A stretch of 36,027 nt of DNA from DATELY01 sp035276085 (GCA_035276085.1 DATELY010000012.1:1-36027), one strand, 5' to 3'. Numbered from the stretch's first letter, positions 13,834 to 23,065 are shown. The notes: generated by a model from the sequence alone, not told the origin. Program-made: numbers and translations.

Positions 13834-15126
13834 TCAGCGGCGTGCGACGCCCAGGGCAAGCAAATTCGTCATCTCGCGCGCGACCGCTTCGCGTCGCTCC
13901 GGAACAGTCGGGGCATCGTCGCCCACCAACCACGAGAATGCGCCAGCCATGACCACGACACGTGCTTCGACATCGCCGTCGCGCACGCTGCCTTCAGTGA
14001 CGCCCTGCTGCATCATAGCCGCGTAGTTGGCGCTCATCGTTGCGCTGGTCTCGAGCAGCTTCTTCTTGCCTTCAGGCTCCAGCGAATTCATGCCGGCGTG
14101 CGGCGCCAGCACGGCCATGTCTTCGCGCAAGTAGACCAGGGAGTGCGCATGGAGCGCAGCGCAGAGCGCTTCGCCGCGCGATCCCGGATAGGCAACCATC
14201 GCCGCTTTGATGAAGCGGAACACCTGGAAGGCGCGTTCGAAACACGCATCCACGAGAGCCTGTTTGCTGCCGAGGTGCCGGTGCAGGGTGCGCTTCGTGG
14301 CACCGACCTGCGCGGCGATTTCCTCCAGAGACGTCGAATCGATGCCCTTGCGATTGAACAACCGCGAGGCCACACCGATGAGTGCTGCGCGCTTCAGGTC
14401 GCTGCTGGTGTCGCGCTCCAGTGAAGTGGTGACGCGGATGCGCATCGGCGTGAGATCGATGGGGCGATAAGCCAGCTCGCCGGCCGAAGCCGCTGCGAAG
14501 CCTTCGAACACCAGATCGCGCACGGCATCCGCTACGCGCTCGCGGCTCACTGGCAGAATCAATGAACCCCAACGTTGTACGAGCTGCGTCCAGCAGACCA
14601 TGCTGAGAATCGAGCGCGCGCAGACGTCGGTATCGCATTCGCGGAACAAACCTTCACGTTGTCCGGCTTGCAGCAACCCTTGCACGCGCTCCAGGATCGG
14701 AACGTACACGCTCCAGACTTCGGCGCGTTGCGGCTCGCGCATCATGCCGACCTCGGCGCTCGCGACGATCTCACGCTCGTTCGGATCGAGCAGCGTCGTC
14801 ATGAAGCGCGAGATGATTTCTTTCGGGTTGCCGCCGGCAGCAACGGCCTGCTCCAGGTGCCCGCCGATGATGTCGCAGGCCCGCCGATAACATTGGAAGA
14901 CGAGATCCTGTCGATCTTCCACGTAGTAGTACATCGCAGCGCGCGAGATGCCCAGCTTCGCCGCGATCTCGGCCAATGAGGTCAAGGACACGCCGTGGGC
15001 ATTGAGCTCCTTCGCGGCTTCGTCGAGAACGCGATTGCGCCGCGACGGCGAAGGATTCGGATGTGCCAGGTGCTGGTTGGAAGCGCGGGGCTGCGAGAGC
15101 GTGTTGCCGTTCATGGGTGTGGCCAT
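13834..15126 (-). CDS. Tandem TetR-TetR transcriptional regulator
   Basis: A 430-residue protein containing two complete TetR-type modules, about twice normal TetR length. The first helix-turn-helix lies near residues 48-77 (SLTSLAEIAAKLGISRAAMY, then YYVEDRQDL), followed by an alpha-helical ligand/dimer domain to about residue 215. The second lies near residues 265-293 (STSLEEIAAQVGATKRTLHR, then HLGSKQALV), with its own C-domain to the end. It may bind DNA as an internal pseudo-dimer or as a dimer with four reading heads. The ligand is unknown. ATG at 15126 follows GAGAAAGG closely; an in-frame ATG at 15114 is possible. A candidate operator lies at 15171-15185. No target gene is evident apart from itself. 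Confidence 0.88.
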   Translation of the reverse strand: MATPMNGNTLSQPRASNQHLAHPNPSPSRRNRVLDEAAKELNAHGVSLTSLAEIAAKLGISRAAMYYYVEDRQDLVFQCYRRACDIIGGHLEQAVAAGGNPKEIISRFMTTLLDPNEREIVASAEVGMMREPQRAEVWSVYVPILERVQGLLQAGQREGLFRECDTDVCARSILSMVCWTQLVQRWGSLILPVSRERVADAVRDLVFEGFAAASAGELAYRPIDLTPMRIRVTTSLERDTSSDLKRAALIGVASRLFNRKGIDSTSLEEIAAQVGATKRTLHRHLGSKQALVDACFERAFQVFRFIKAAMVAYPGSRGEALCAALHAHSLVYLREDMAVLAPHAGMNSLEPEGKKKLLETSATMSANYAAMMQQGVTEGSVRDGDVEARVVVMAGAFSWLVGDDAPTVPERREAVAREMTNLLALGVARR

Positions 15127-15170
15127 TGCCTTTCTCGTGTAGGTGTCGTCTGGACTGTAACGATTGTTGA

Positions 15171-15185
15171 GGAGTGGCGCACTCC
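15171..15185. promoter_or_regulatory. Candidate operator of the tandem TetR regulator
   Basis: GGAGTG-GCG-CACTCC is a perfect six-base dyad with a three-base centre, 45 bp upstream of the regulator's start codon. TetR-family proteins commonly repress their own genes from such dyads. The link is inferred from position only. Confidence 0.45.
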
Positions 15186-15450
15186 GATGCAAGGCGTCCT
15201 CGATGTTGCTGTGGAGCGCAACGGACAGCACCCGAATGTAGGTCGGAGTTGTCTGTGGCATTGCGCTCTTTCGCTTGCGTCCGCTGCCCTCTTCCTCCCT
15301 ACACGAAAGATCCCACGCGTGCGACCCGGTCATGACAGGTTTCGCACACCCGATGCGCTTTGGGTTGGGCTGAAGGCATGGCACATTCATCGGCCCTGCG
15401 GAAAACCACAACTTGGAATTGCATCGCCACAGTGGTTGCGAGCTGCCCGG

Positions 15451-15502
15451 CCTGGAGCCATCGCAAGCTCTTCGCTCACGCGCTTCATGCCGCGGCTCCA
15501 GG
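15451..15502. repeat. Perfect 9-bp inverted repeat, 34-bp spacer
   Basis: CCTGGAGCC at 15451-15459 and GGCTCCAGG at 15494-15502 are exact reverse complements, in the gene-poor gap. There is no U-run on either side, so it does not look like a simple terminator. Confidence 0.5.
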
Positions 15503-15670
15503 ACACAATCCACGGAGCGTCGTCATCCTGCTGTGATTGATCGGCGTGCAGTTTGGGGCCTGTTAACGCTCTGAGTCATGAGCTGCGTGCGCTTCCATAC
15601 GCAGTCGTCGATGTTCGCCTCGCCTGGCAGTCGCGCGGTTGGAACGAATCGCTGGACAAACCATCGGGTG

Positions 15671-16051
15671 TCAGCCCCGTGGTTCTGCGAATGAAAATCC
15701 CAGCCAAAGCGCCGCGAGACTCATCAACACGGATATCACCACGTTGGCTGTGGCGACGCTCCACTCACCGCGCTTCATCAGCAGCACGGTTTCCAATCCG
15801 AATGCAGAAAACGTGGTGAAGCCGCCGAGCAGACCGGTGAACAGCAACAAGCGCGTGTCCGGCGAAAATACGTGATGTTTCGTGCTCATGCCGGCCAGGA
15901 TGCCAGCAATCAGGCAACCTGCGACGTTCACGACGAACGTGCCGAGTGGAAATCGCAAGTTCACCGCATGGTGCAACAACCAACCGGACAGCTTGAAGCG
16001 GGCAACTGAACCCAAGGCGCCCCCCAGAGCCACGACCATGACTGCTTTCAC
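15671..16051 (-). CDS. crcB: Fluoride ion channel CrcB (Fluc)
   Basis: Small inner-membrane channel that exports fluoride and protects against its toxicity; it works as a dimer. The 126-residue protein has four predicted transmembrane helices and the family signatures ALGGALGSVARF near the start, GTFVVNVAGCLIAGIL in the second helix and GLLGGFTTFSAFGLET in the third, which includes the pore phenylalanines. GTG at 16051 is preferred because it gives the family beginning (VKAVMVVALGGALG) with GAGGTG upstream; ATG at 16039 would remove four residues. The gene is single and divergent from the DUF3014 gene. No fluoride riboswitch pattern is visible in the 100-bp leader. Confidence 0.95.
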   Translation of the reverse strand: MKAVMVVALGGALGSVARFKLSGWLLHHAVNLRFPLGTFVVNVAGCLIAGILAGMSTKHHVFSPDTRLLLFTGLLGGFTTFSAFGLETVLLMKRGEWSVATANVVISVLMSLAALWLGFSFAEPRG

Positions 16052-16154
16052 TCCTTCACCTCGCGACCTGTGTGCACAACCTGAAGATGCCCGGCTTGCA
16101 GTGTGAATCTCAGACGCCCAACATCTCAAGCGGTTCGAAGGCGTGGAGCATCCC

Positions 16155-16946
16155 ATGACGGACAACAAGAATGCCGCGATCCTGTTCGGCGCGGTCGTCG
16201 TGGCTGCAGCGGTTGCGGCTGGCGTGTATTACTACAAGCAGCGCTTCGGCCAGGCAGCCGCGCCACCGCCGGCGTCTACTGCGACTCCAGCCGCGCCGAA
16301 CGTGGCGCCGCCCATCCAGCACCCATTGCCGCAGGCTGAAGCCAGAGACGAGCCCCTGCCACCCCTCGAACAAAGCGATGAGCCCGCACGCGATGCGCTG
16401 ACACGCACCTTCGGCGACGGCATTCTCGCGTTCATCGTGCCGAATAATTTCATCCGCAACTTCGTGGCAACGGTCGACAATCTGCCGCGTGCGAAGCTGG
16501 CCGCACGCCTGAACCCCGTCAAACCGGTACCCGGTGACTTCGCGACGCGCGGCAACGAGGACGCAGCGACGCTGAGTCCCGATAACTACGCGCGCTACGC
16601 GCAACTCGTGCAACTGTTCCAAACGACGGATACGCAGAAGCTCGTCGACACGTATGTGCACTTCTATCCGCTGCTGCAGAGCGCTTATGAAGATCTTGGC
16701 TATCCCGACCGTTACTTCAATGACCGCGTCGTCGAGGTCATCGACCATCTGCTCGCGACACCCGAACCGAAGGAACCGATCGGTCTGAAACAACCGAAGG
16801 TGTTCTACGAGTTCGAGGATCCCAGGCTCGAAGGCTTGTCCGCCGGCCAGAAGGCGCTCATCCGCATGGGCCCGGCTCAAGCACAGGCGGCGAAGACGAA
16901 GTTGCAGGACATTCGCAACCGGATCGCGAAGCAAGCGCCGCATTGA
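16155..16946 (+). CDS. DUF3014 membrane-anchored protein
   Basis: A 263-residue protein with one N-terminal transmembrane helix (about residues 7-26, AAILFGAVVVAAAVAAGVYY), a Pro/Ala-rich periplasmic linker to about residue 60 and a DUF3014 domain over the rest. Visible blocks include FGDGILAFIVPNNFIRNFVA, TVDNLPRAKLAARLNPVKPV and YVHFYPLLQSAYEDLGYPD. The function of this family is unknown. ATG at 16155 is supported by GGAG about six bases upstream; an in-frame GTG lies four codons earlier. It is followed after 24 bp by the phospholipase-D-like gene and is probably co-transcribed with it. Confidence 0.87.
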   Translation: MTDNKNAAILFGAVVVAAAVAAGVYYYKQRFGQAAAPPPASTATPAAPNVAPPIQHPLPQAEARDEPLPPLEQSDEPARDALTRTFGDGILAFIVPNNFIRNFVATVDNLPRAKLAARLNPVKPVPGDFATRGNEDAATLSPDNYARYAQLVQLFQTTDTQKLVDTYVHFYPLLQSAYEDLGYPDRYFNDRVVEVIDHLLATPEPKEPIGLKQPKVFYEFEDPRLEGLSAGQKALIRMGPAQAQAAKTKLQDIRNRIAKQAPH

Positions 16947-16970
16947 CGTACAGCGGCTCGAGGGCCGACG

Positions 16971-18485
16971 TTGATCTCATCGGGGGAACGCACGCGCGTG
17001 GCGGAATCGCGAGCCATTCCATTGAGCGCTGACGCGCTCGATCAGGCCGACGCGGCAACCTTGCACGGCAGAGTGAGAGCGCAACTCGCCGCGCATCCGC
17101 GTCAGTCGGCCGTGCGCCTGCTGCCGGATGGCCTGGATGCATTTGCCGTCCGCGTTCACGGCGCCCGTTCCGCCCAGCGCAACCTCGACATCCAGACCTA
17201 CATCTGGCACGACGATGCCACCGGCAGGTACATCGCGCGCGAGCTGATGCGCGCAGCGGATCGCGGTGTGCGCGTCCGCGTGCTGCTCGACGACATGGAT
17301 GCGCGCCCGCGCGACGTCGCTCTCGAAGCACTCGACAAGCATTCGCGCGTGCAGGTGCGCATCTTCAATCCCTTTCACACGCGCTCGGGCGCGCTGCGGA
17401 CCCTGGCGGAAGTGTTTCGGCGCGGTGAACGCCTGAACCACCGCATGCACAACAAGGCGTGGATCGTCGATGACACGTTCGCCGTCGTAGGCGGTCGCAA
17501 TATCGGCGATGAGTACTTCGCCTCCGCCAGCGACGTGAACTTCATCGATCTCGATGCACTGTTGCTCGGTCCTGCCGTGACCGCAACCGCATGCGAGTTT
17601 GAGCGTTACTGGCAATCGGAAGCGAGCATTCCGATCCGACGTCTGCGCAAGTACAGCCGCATCAAGCTGCGTCCGCGTCGTTATCGTCGGCAGCTCGATG
17701 CGAGCGCGCGGGCAGCCGAGCAGTCGCGATACGTGCAACATCTGAACGGCACCACTGCCGCGGAGGTCCTGCTCGACTCAGGATTCGAATGGTCGAGCGA
17801 CGTGCGTGTGGTCGCGGACGACCCGCGCAAGGCGCTGCAAGCGCATGCGCCTGAATACGCGCGTGTGCTGGACTGCATGGCAAGCGAGATACTGGCAACT
17901 CAGCGCGAGTTGCTCCTGATCTCACCGTACTTCGTGCCCGGGATTGGCGGCACGGCCGTGCTGCGCAGCCTGGCCCTGCAACGTGCGGAAGTGGCCGTTC
18001 TCACGAATTCGCTGGCTGCGACGGACGTTGCCGCCGTGCACGGCGCCTATGCCAGATATCGCCATCCGTTGCTGGACGCCGGCGTCCGGTTGTTCGAGAT
18101 GAAGCATTCGCCGCGTCTGGAAGAAGGTCACCGGCTGCGCCTGGGGTCGGCGCGCGCGAGCTTGCACTCGAAGGCTGCGGTGATCGATGGCGAGCGCGTG
18201 TTCGTCGGCTCATTCAACATCGATCCGCGGTCGGCCCGGCTCAACTGTGAGATGGGCGTGTGGATTCGCAGTCCACCATTGGCACGCGAGCTCGTTCGCA
18301 GCTTTCGCGTTGGCACTGAGCTGGAACGGGCGTTCCAGGTGAGTCTGGATGCAGCAGGCAAGCTGCTGTGGACGGAACGGGATGCGGGCCAATTGGAGAC
18401 GCATTCCCGCGAGCCGCACGCAAGCCGCGGACGACGTTTCGTGGCATGGCTGCTGACGCTGCTGCCGATCGAGTCGCAGCTGTGA
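16971..18485 (+). CDS. Phospholipase D-like / cardiolipin synthase C-type protein
   Basis: Predicted phosphatidyltransferase with two HKD active-site motifs: HNKAWIVD (H160, K162, D167) followed by VVGGRNIGDEYF, and HSKAAVID (H399, K401, D406) followed by VGSFNIDPRS. The two-HKD layout, about 500 residues, and the NIGDEYF/SFNIDPRS blocks resemble the ClsC (YmdC) branch of cardiolipin synthases rather than ClsA, because no N-terminal transmembrane pair is present. It probably acts at the inner membrane on phospholipids. The start is uncertain: TTG at 16971 with GAGGG upstream, or GTG at 16998 with GGGGGA upstream. It converges on the RND pump gene with 7 bp between stops. Confidence 0.88.
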   Translation: MISSGERTRVAESRAIPLSADALDQADAATLHGRVRAQLAAHPRQSAVRLLPDGLDAFAVRVHGARSAQRNLDIQTYIWHDDATGRYIARELMRAADRGVRVRVLLDDMDARPRDVALEALDKHSRVQVRIFNPFHTRSGALRTLAEVFRRGERLNHRMHNKAWIVDDTFAVVGGRNIGDEYFASASDVNFIDLDALLLGPAVTATACEFERYWQSEASIPIRRLRKYSRIKLRPRRYRRQLDASARAAEQSRYVQHLNGTTAAEVLLDSGFEWSSDVRVVADDPRKALQAHAPEYARVLDCMASEILATQRELLLISPYFVPGIGGTAVLRSLALQRAEVAVLTNSLAATDVAAVHGAYARYRHPLLDAGVRLFEMKHSPRLEEGHRLRLGSARASLHSKAAVIDGERVFVGSFNIDPRSARLNCEMGVWIRSPPLARELVRSFRVGTELERAFQVSLDAAGKLLWTERDAGQLETHSREPHASRGRRFVAWLLTLLPIESQL

Positions 18486-18492
18486 GCGGCCA

Positions 18493-21400
18493 TCATTCCA
18501 AAGCGGTCACCGGCTCGGACTGCGGCGGCTGCACCGGCGCAGAGCGCGCAAACCGGCCACGCAGCAGAACATAGAAGAGCGGTGTGAGGAACAGACCGAA
18601 GAACGTCACACCCAACATGCCGAAGAAGACGGCGACGCCCATGGCTTCGCGCATCTCGGCGCCCGCACCGCTTGCGAGCACGAGCGGCACCACTCCCATG
18701 ATGAAGGCGATGGACGTCATCAGGATCGGACGCAGACGCAAGCGCGCTGCTTCGAGCGCCGCGCTGACGGGATCCACGCCCTCGTCTTCGCGCTGCTGCG
18801 CGAACTCGACGATGAGGATGGCGTTCTTGCAGGCAAGGCCCACGAGCACGAACAAGGCGATTTGGGTGAAGATGTTGTTGTCGCCGCCCCAGAGCCACAC
18901 ACCCATCATGGCCGAGAACACCGCCATCGGTACGATGAGGATGATGGCCAGCGGGAGCGTCCAGCTCTCGTACAGCGCGGCCAACGCCAGGAAGACAAAG
19001 AGCACGCACAACGGGAACACGTAAATGGTGCTGTTACCCGCGAGAATCTCCTGATACGTCAGCTCGGTCCATTCGTAGGTCACACCCGGCGGCAACGTCT
19101 CGGCCAGAATCTTTTCCATGGCCGCGCGCGCCTGACCGGAGGAATAGCCGTGAGCCGGACCGGCGTTGATGTCGGCAGCAAGGTACCCGTTGTAGCGGAA
19201 CACTCGATCCGGTCCGTACGTCTGCGCGACTTTGATCACTGACCCGAGCGGTACCATGTCGCCGTTCGCGTTGCGGGTCTTCAGCTGCAGCAGGTCCTTG
19301 GCCTCGAGACGGAACGATGCATCCGCCTGGGCGATGACCTGATAGGTCCGGCCGAAGCGATTGAAGTCGTTGACGTACATGGAGCCCAGGTACACCTGTA
19401 GCGCCTCGAACACATCGGTCAACGCAACTCCCTGCTCCTTGGCCTTGATGCGATCGACGTCCGCATACACCTGCGGCACGTTGACCTGGTAGCTGGAGAA
19501 CACGTCCGTCAGCTCGGGAGTCCGCCTCGCGCGCGCGATCACGTCTTGACTGGCCTTGTACAGCTCGTCGTAGCCGACATTGCCGCGATCCTCGAGCTGC
19601 AATTTGAAGCCGCCGATCGTGCCCAGTCCCTGCACCGCGGGCGGTGGAAACACGTGGATCTGCGCATCCTTGATCGTCGCAAACGCGTCGCTCAGTTTTG
19701 CGGCGATCTCGAGTCCATAGAGCTCATCGCTCGTACGCTCAGCGAACGGCGCCAAGCCGATGAACAACACACCGGAGTTGGAGCTGTTGGTGAAGCCGGC
19801 GATCGACAAGCCAGGAAACTCGATTGCGTCCTGCACACCGGATTGCTTGAGCGCGATGTCCGTCATGTGCCGCAAAACGGCATCGGTGCGATCCAGCGAT
19901 GCCGCGTTGGGCAATTCCACCATCGCCACGAGGTACTGTTTGTCCTGCGTCGGAATGAATCCCTTGGGCACGATGTGTAGTACGCCCCAGGTCAGCAGTA
20001 ACAGCGCGCCGAACACGCCCAGCGTCACGGCTTTGTGTGTCAGCACGCGCTGCACGCCACCGCCATAACGCAGGGAACTGCGCTCGAAGAAGCGATTGAA
20101 CGGACGGAACACAGGTCCCAGGACGCGCTCCATCAGCCGCGAAATGGGATCGCGCTGCTCTTCTTTCGGTTGCAGCAGCATGGCCGCCATTGCCGGGCTC
20201 AAGGTCAGCGAGTTGAACGCTGAAATCCAGGTGGAGATCGCGATGGTGAGTGCGAACTGGCGATAGAACTCGCCGCTCAAACCGCTGATGAACGCGATCG
20301 GCACGAACACCGCCGTAAGCACCAGCGCAATGGCGATGATGGGTCCACTCACTTCGTCCATTGCCTTGTACGTCGCGGCGCGCGCGGACATGCCGTGCTC
20401 GATGTTGCGCTCGACGTTCTCGACCACGACGATTGCGTCGTCGACCACGATGCCGATCGCCAGCACGAGCCCGAACAACGACAACGCGTTGATCGAGAAC
20501 CCGAACGCCAGCAGCAACGCGAACGTACCGATGATCGACACCGGCACGGCCAGGAGAGGAATGATCGAGGCGCGCCACGTCTGCAGGAACAGGATGACCA
20601 CGATCACGACCAGCACGAGCGCTTCGATCAACGTGTGCACGACGGCCTTGATCGAGTCGCGCACGAATACCGTCGGGTCGTACACGATTTCGTACTTCAC
20701 GCCCTGCGGGAAGGTCTTGCTCAACTCTGCCATCGTGCTGCGGACGGCGTTCGACAGCTCGATCGCATTCGCACCCGGTGCTTGCATGACCGGAATCGCC
20801 ACTGCGTCATCGTTGTTGAGCAGGCTGCGCAATGCATACTGACCGGCACCGAGCTCGATGCGCGCGACATCACGCAGGCGCGTCAGCGAGCCGTCCGCAT
20901 TGGTCTTGACGATGATCTCGCCAAACTGCTCCTCAGTGATGAGTCGGCCGGATGCCGTGACGTTGAGCTGGTACTCGGTACTGACCGGTGCCGGCTGCGC
21001 ACCCAGCACACCGGCGGCCACCTGCACGTTCTGCTCGCGGATTGCCCGTACGATGTCGCCCGCCGTGAGACCGCGACTGGCGACTCGACCGGGATCCAGC
21101 CAGATGCGCATCGCATAGTCACCCGCACCGAAGATGCGCACATCCCCCATCCCGGGCAGACGTGCCAGCACATCGCGCACCTGCAACGTCGCGAAGTTCC
21201 GCAGGTAGACGGTGTCGTAGCGCTTATCCGGTGCCGTCAGGTGCACGACCATGAGCAGATCGGGCGAGCTCTTCACCGTAGCCACACCGAGCCGACGCAC
21301 ATCTTCGGGCAATCGCGGCAACGCCTGCGCCACACGGTTCTGGACCTGCACCTGTGCACTGTCGATGTTGGTGCCCAGGCGGAAGGTGACCGTCAGAACC

Positions 21401-21669
21401 ATCGTGCCATCGCTGGTCGACTGCGATGACATGTACAGCATGTTCTCGACGCCGTTGATTTCCTGCTCCAACGGCGCAGCGACGGTTTCCGCGATGACTT
21501 TGGGATTGGCGCCCGGGAAGTTGGCGCGAACGATCACCGACGGCGGCACCACCTCAGGGTACTGGCTCACGGGCAATTGCCACATGGCGATCGCGCCCAC
21601 CAACAAGGTGACGATCGATAGAACCGCCGCGAAGATCGGGCGATCGATGAAGAAGCGAGCGATTTTCAT
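18493..21669 (-). CDS. RND multidrug efflux pump, inner-membrane transporter (MexF-like)
   Basis: Proton-driven resistance-nodulation-division transporter of 1058 residues, the normal length for the HAE-1 class. It begins MKIARFFIDRPIFAAVLSIV and has the twelve-helix, two-porter-loop layout. The proton-relay aspartates D410-D411 are in GIVVDDAIVVVENVERN and the relay lysine is in GLACKNAILIVEFAQQ. From memory of sequence blocks (YPEVVPPSVIVRANFPGANP, YDTVYLRNFATLQV), it is closest to the MexF/OqxB branch. It exports drugs through a tripartite complex, but no outer-membrane channel gene is adjacent, so it must borrow one. It follows the adaptor gene by 102 bp, with a small hairpin between. Confidence 0.94.
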   Translation of the reverse strand: MKIARFFIDRPIFAAVLSIVTLLVGAIAMWQLPVSQYPEVVPPSVIVRANFPGANPKVIAETVAAPLEQEINGVENMLYMSSQSTSDGTMVLTVTFRLGTNIDSAQVQVQNRVAQALPRLPEDVRRLGVATVKSSPDLLMVVHLTAPDKRYDTVYLRNFATLQVRDVLARLPGMGDVRIFGAGDYAMRIWLDPGRVASRGLTAGDIVRAIREQNVQVAAGVLGAQPAPVSTEYQLNVTASGRLITEEQFGEIIVKTNADGSLTRLRDVARIELGAGQYALRSLLNNDDAVAIPVMQAPGANAIELSNAVRSTMAELSKTFPQGVKYEIVYDPTVFVRDSIKAVVHTLIEALVLVVIVVILFLQTWRASIIPLLAVPVSIIGTFALLLAFGFSINALSLFGLVLAIGIVVDDAIVVVENVERNIEHGMSARAATYKAMDEVSGPIIAIALVLTAVFVPIAFISGLSGEFYRQFALTIAISTWISAFNSLTLSPAMAAMLLQPKEEQRDPISRLMERVLGPVFRPFNRFFERSSLRYGGGVQRVLTHKAVTLGVFGALLLLTWGVLHIVPKGFIPTQDKQYLVAMVELPNAASLDRTDAVLRHMTDIALKQSGVQDAIEFPGLSIAGFTNSSNSGVLFIGLAPFAERTSDELYGLEIAAKLSDAFATIKDAQIHVFPPPAVQGLGTIGGFKLQLEDRGNVGYDELYKASQDVIARARRTPELTDVFSSYQVNVPQVYADVDRIKAKEQGVALTDVFEALQVYLGSMYVNDFNRFGRTYQVIAQADASFRLEAKDLLQLKTRNANGDMVPLGSVIKVAQTYGPDRVFRYNGYLAADINAGPAHGYSSGQARAAMEKILAETLPPGVTYEWTELTYQEILAGNSTIYVFPLCVLFVFLALAALYESWTLPLAIILIVPMAVFSAMMGVWLWGGDNNIFTQIALFVLVGLACKNAILIVEFAQQREDEGVDPVSAALEAARLRLRPILMTSIAFIMGVVPLVLASGAGAEMREAMGVAVFFGMLGVTFFGLFLTPLFYVLLRGRFARSAPVQPPQSEPVTALE

Positions 21670-21681
21670 GGGAGCTTCTTT

Positions 21682-21697
21682 GGAGCCTCAGGGCTCC
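21682..21697. other. Hairpin between adaptor and pump genes
   Basis: GGAGCC-TCAG-GGCTCC is a perfect six-base stem with a four-base loop, 12 bp upstream of the pump's start codon in the adaptor-pump gap. It may affect pump translation or mRNA stability; there is no U-run. Confidence 0.4.
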
Positions 21698-21771
21698 GGC
21701 AGCTCAGCGCACAGACCGAGCCGGAAGCCGGGATGCGAGCCTTGGAGGGCTTCGCACCGCCGGCGGGTGAC

Positions 21772-22980
21772 CTAGTTCTTGGCAAGCCGCGCAGCCGCTG
21801 CCTGGCGCACATCCATTGCGACGCGCTCGATACCGACGGGCATGCCGGGCCGCACACGCTGCACTCCGTTCACCACGACCCACTCGCCGGATGCCAGGCC
21901 TTGGTCGATGACCCGTAGTCCGTCATGCAAACGACCGGGGACGACCTTGCGGTACTCGACGTTGTTCGCCGCATTGATCACGTAGACGAAGCGCTGGTTC
22001 TGGTCGGTGCCGATCGCACGATCGTCCACCAGCACGACCCGATGCTGCTCGCCGCCGAACACTTGCACGCGCGCGAAGAGGCCCGGCGTGAACAGCGCAT
22101 CCGTGTTACGCACCAGCGCACGCACCTTGATCGTGCCCGTATTCGGATCGACCTGGTTGTCGACGAAGCGCAGCTCGCCCACGTGTGGATAGCCATCTTC
22201 GTTCGCAAGACCGAGCTTCACCGCGTAGCGCTTCACGGCAGGACCACTGTGATCCTGCGACTGACGCGCGAGGTCTGCGTACTTGAGGAACACGCGCTCA
22301 TCGCCTTCGAAGGTGACGTACATGGGATCCACGGAAACCACGGTCGCCAGCAACGTGGCCGCGTTCGGCCCACCCGTAACGAGGTTGCCTGCGGTCACTT
22401 GCGCGCGACCGATGCGCCCATTGATGGGCGAAGTGATCTGCGTGTAATCGAGATTCAGCCGCGCTGAGGCAACGGCCGCCTGAGCGGCATCGAGATTCGC
22501 CTCCGATTCGCGAACCGCGTTGCGTCGCTGCTCGTACGCTTCTTGAGAGATCGCTCGCACACCGACCAGACTTTCCGCGCGTGCGGCCAGGCTGCGGCTC
22601 AGCTCGACTTGAGCCTGGGCTCGTGCAAGTTCCGCAGCGGCCTTCGCAGCCTCCGCTCGATAGGGACGAGGATCGATGCTGAAGAGCAATTGACCCTTCT
22701 TGACGAGCCCACCCTCTTCGAAGTGCACGGAATCGATGTAGCCGGTCACCCGCGGACGCACATCCACCGTTTCCACGGCTTCGAGTCGGCCAGTGAACTC
22801 ATCCCAGTCGCTCACGTCACGTTCGATGGCCGCCGCGGCGGTTACCTGAGTGGGCTGCGGCAGTTCGGTTGGCGTGGCGTCCGACTTGCAACCCACCAAC
22901 GAGACCGCCAGCAACAGCAACAGGATGACCAGCAGAACGTGGCCAGTGCTCTCGGCAAGTTTGATCAGGCGGTATGTCAT
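21772..22980 (-). CDS. RND efflux periplasmic adaptor lipoprotein (MexE-like)
   Basis: Membrane-fusion protein that bridges the RND pump and an outer-membrane channel. The 402-residue protein has an N-terminal signal with lipobox LVGC (Cys31), so it should be lipid-anchored. A beta-barrel/lipoyl half follows (VRPRVTGYIDSVHFEEGG, then VKKGQLLFSIDPRPY), then a coiled-coil hairpin (about residues 105-175). The returning lipoyl segment SPINGRIGRAQVTAGNLV and a C-terminal barrel and membrane-proximal domain complete it. It is the first gene of the two-gene efflux operon. An inverted repeat lies 65 bp upstream, and a LysR gene reads toward it from further upstream on the same strand. Confidence 0.94.
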   Translation of the reverse strand: MTYRLIKLAESTGHVLLVILLLLLAVSLVGCKSDATPTELPQPTQVTAAAAIERDVSDWDEFTGRLEAVETVDVRPRVTGYIDSVHFEEGGLVKKGQLLFSIDPRPYRAEAAKAAAELARAQAQVELSRSLAARAESLVGVRAISQEAYEQRRNAVRESEANLDAAQAAVASARLNLDYTQITSPINGRIGRAQVTAGNLVTGGPNAATLLATVVSVDPMYVTFEGDERVFLKYADLARQSQDHSGPAVKRYAVKLGLANEDGYPHVGELRFVDNQVDPNTGTIKVRALVRNTDALFTPGLFARVQVFGGEQHRVVLVDDRAIGTDQNQRFVYVINAANNVEYRKVVPGRLHDGLRVIDQGLASGEWVVVNGVQRVRPGMPVGIERVAMDVRQAAAARLAKN

Positions 22981-23044
22981 CGGCTCTCCCCGCGTCGCAA
23001 GATCCGCCGACGCTTGTGGGAGTGCACTTTATGAACGTGACATC

Positions 23045-23065
23045 GCCTGAAACACCGGGTCAGGC
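23045..23065. promoter_or_regulatory. Inverted repeat upstream of efflux operon
   Basis: GCCTGA (23045-23050) and TCAGGC (23060-23065) are exact reverse complements separated by nine bases, 65 bp upstream of the adaptor start. The size and position fit an operator for a dimeric regulator such as the adjacent LysR protein. The assignment is inferred. Confidence 0.35.

Larger units (their letters stand above)
15127..15670. other. Gap without convincing gene between tetR-tetR and crcB
   Basis: About 540 bp with no frame that has both recognisable protein content and a ribosome site. It holds the tetR promoter region with a dyad at 15171-15185 and a perfect 9-bp inverted repeat, CCTGGAGCC (15451-15459) and GGCTCCAGG (15494-15502). 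No tRNA or riboswitch fold was recognised. Confidence 0.6.

Noticed and set aside
16052..16154. Possible fluoride riboswitch in the crcB leader
   Set aside because: I could not find the conserved GGxGATGG-type 5' block or the expected pseudoknot partner in the minus-strand leader.
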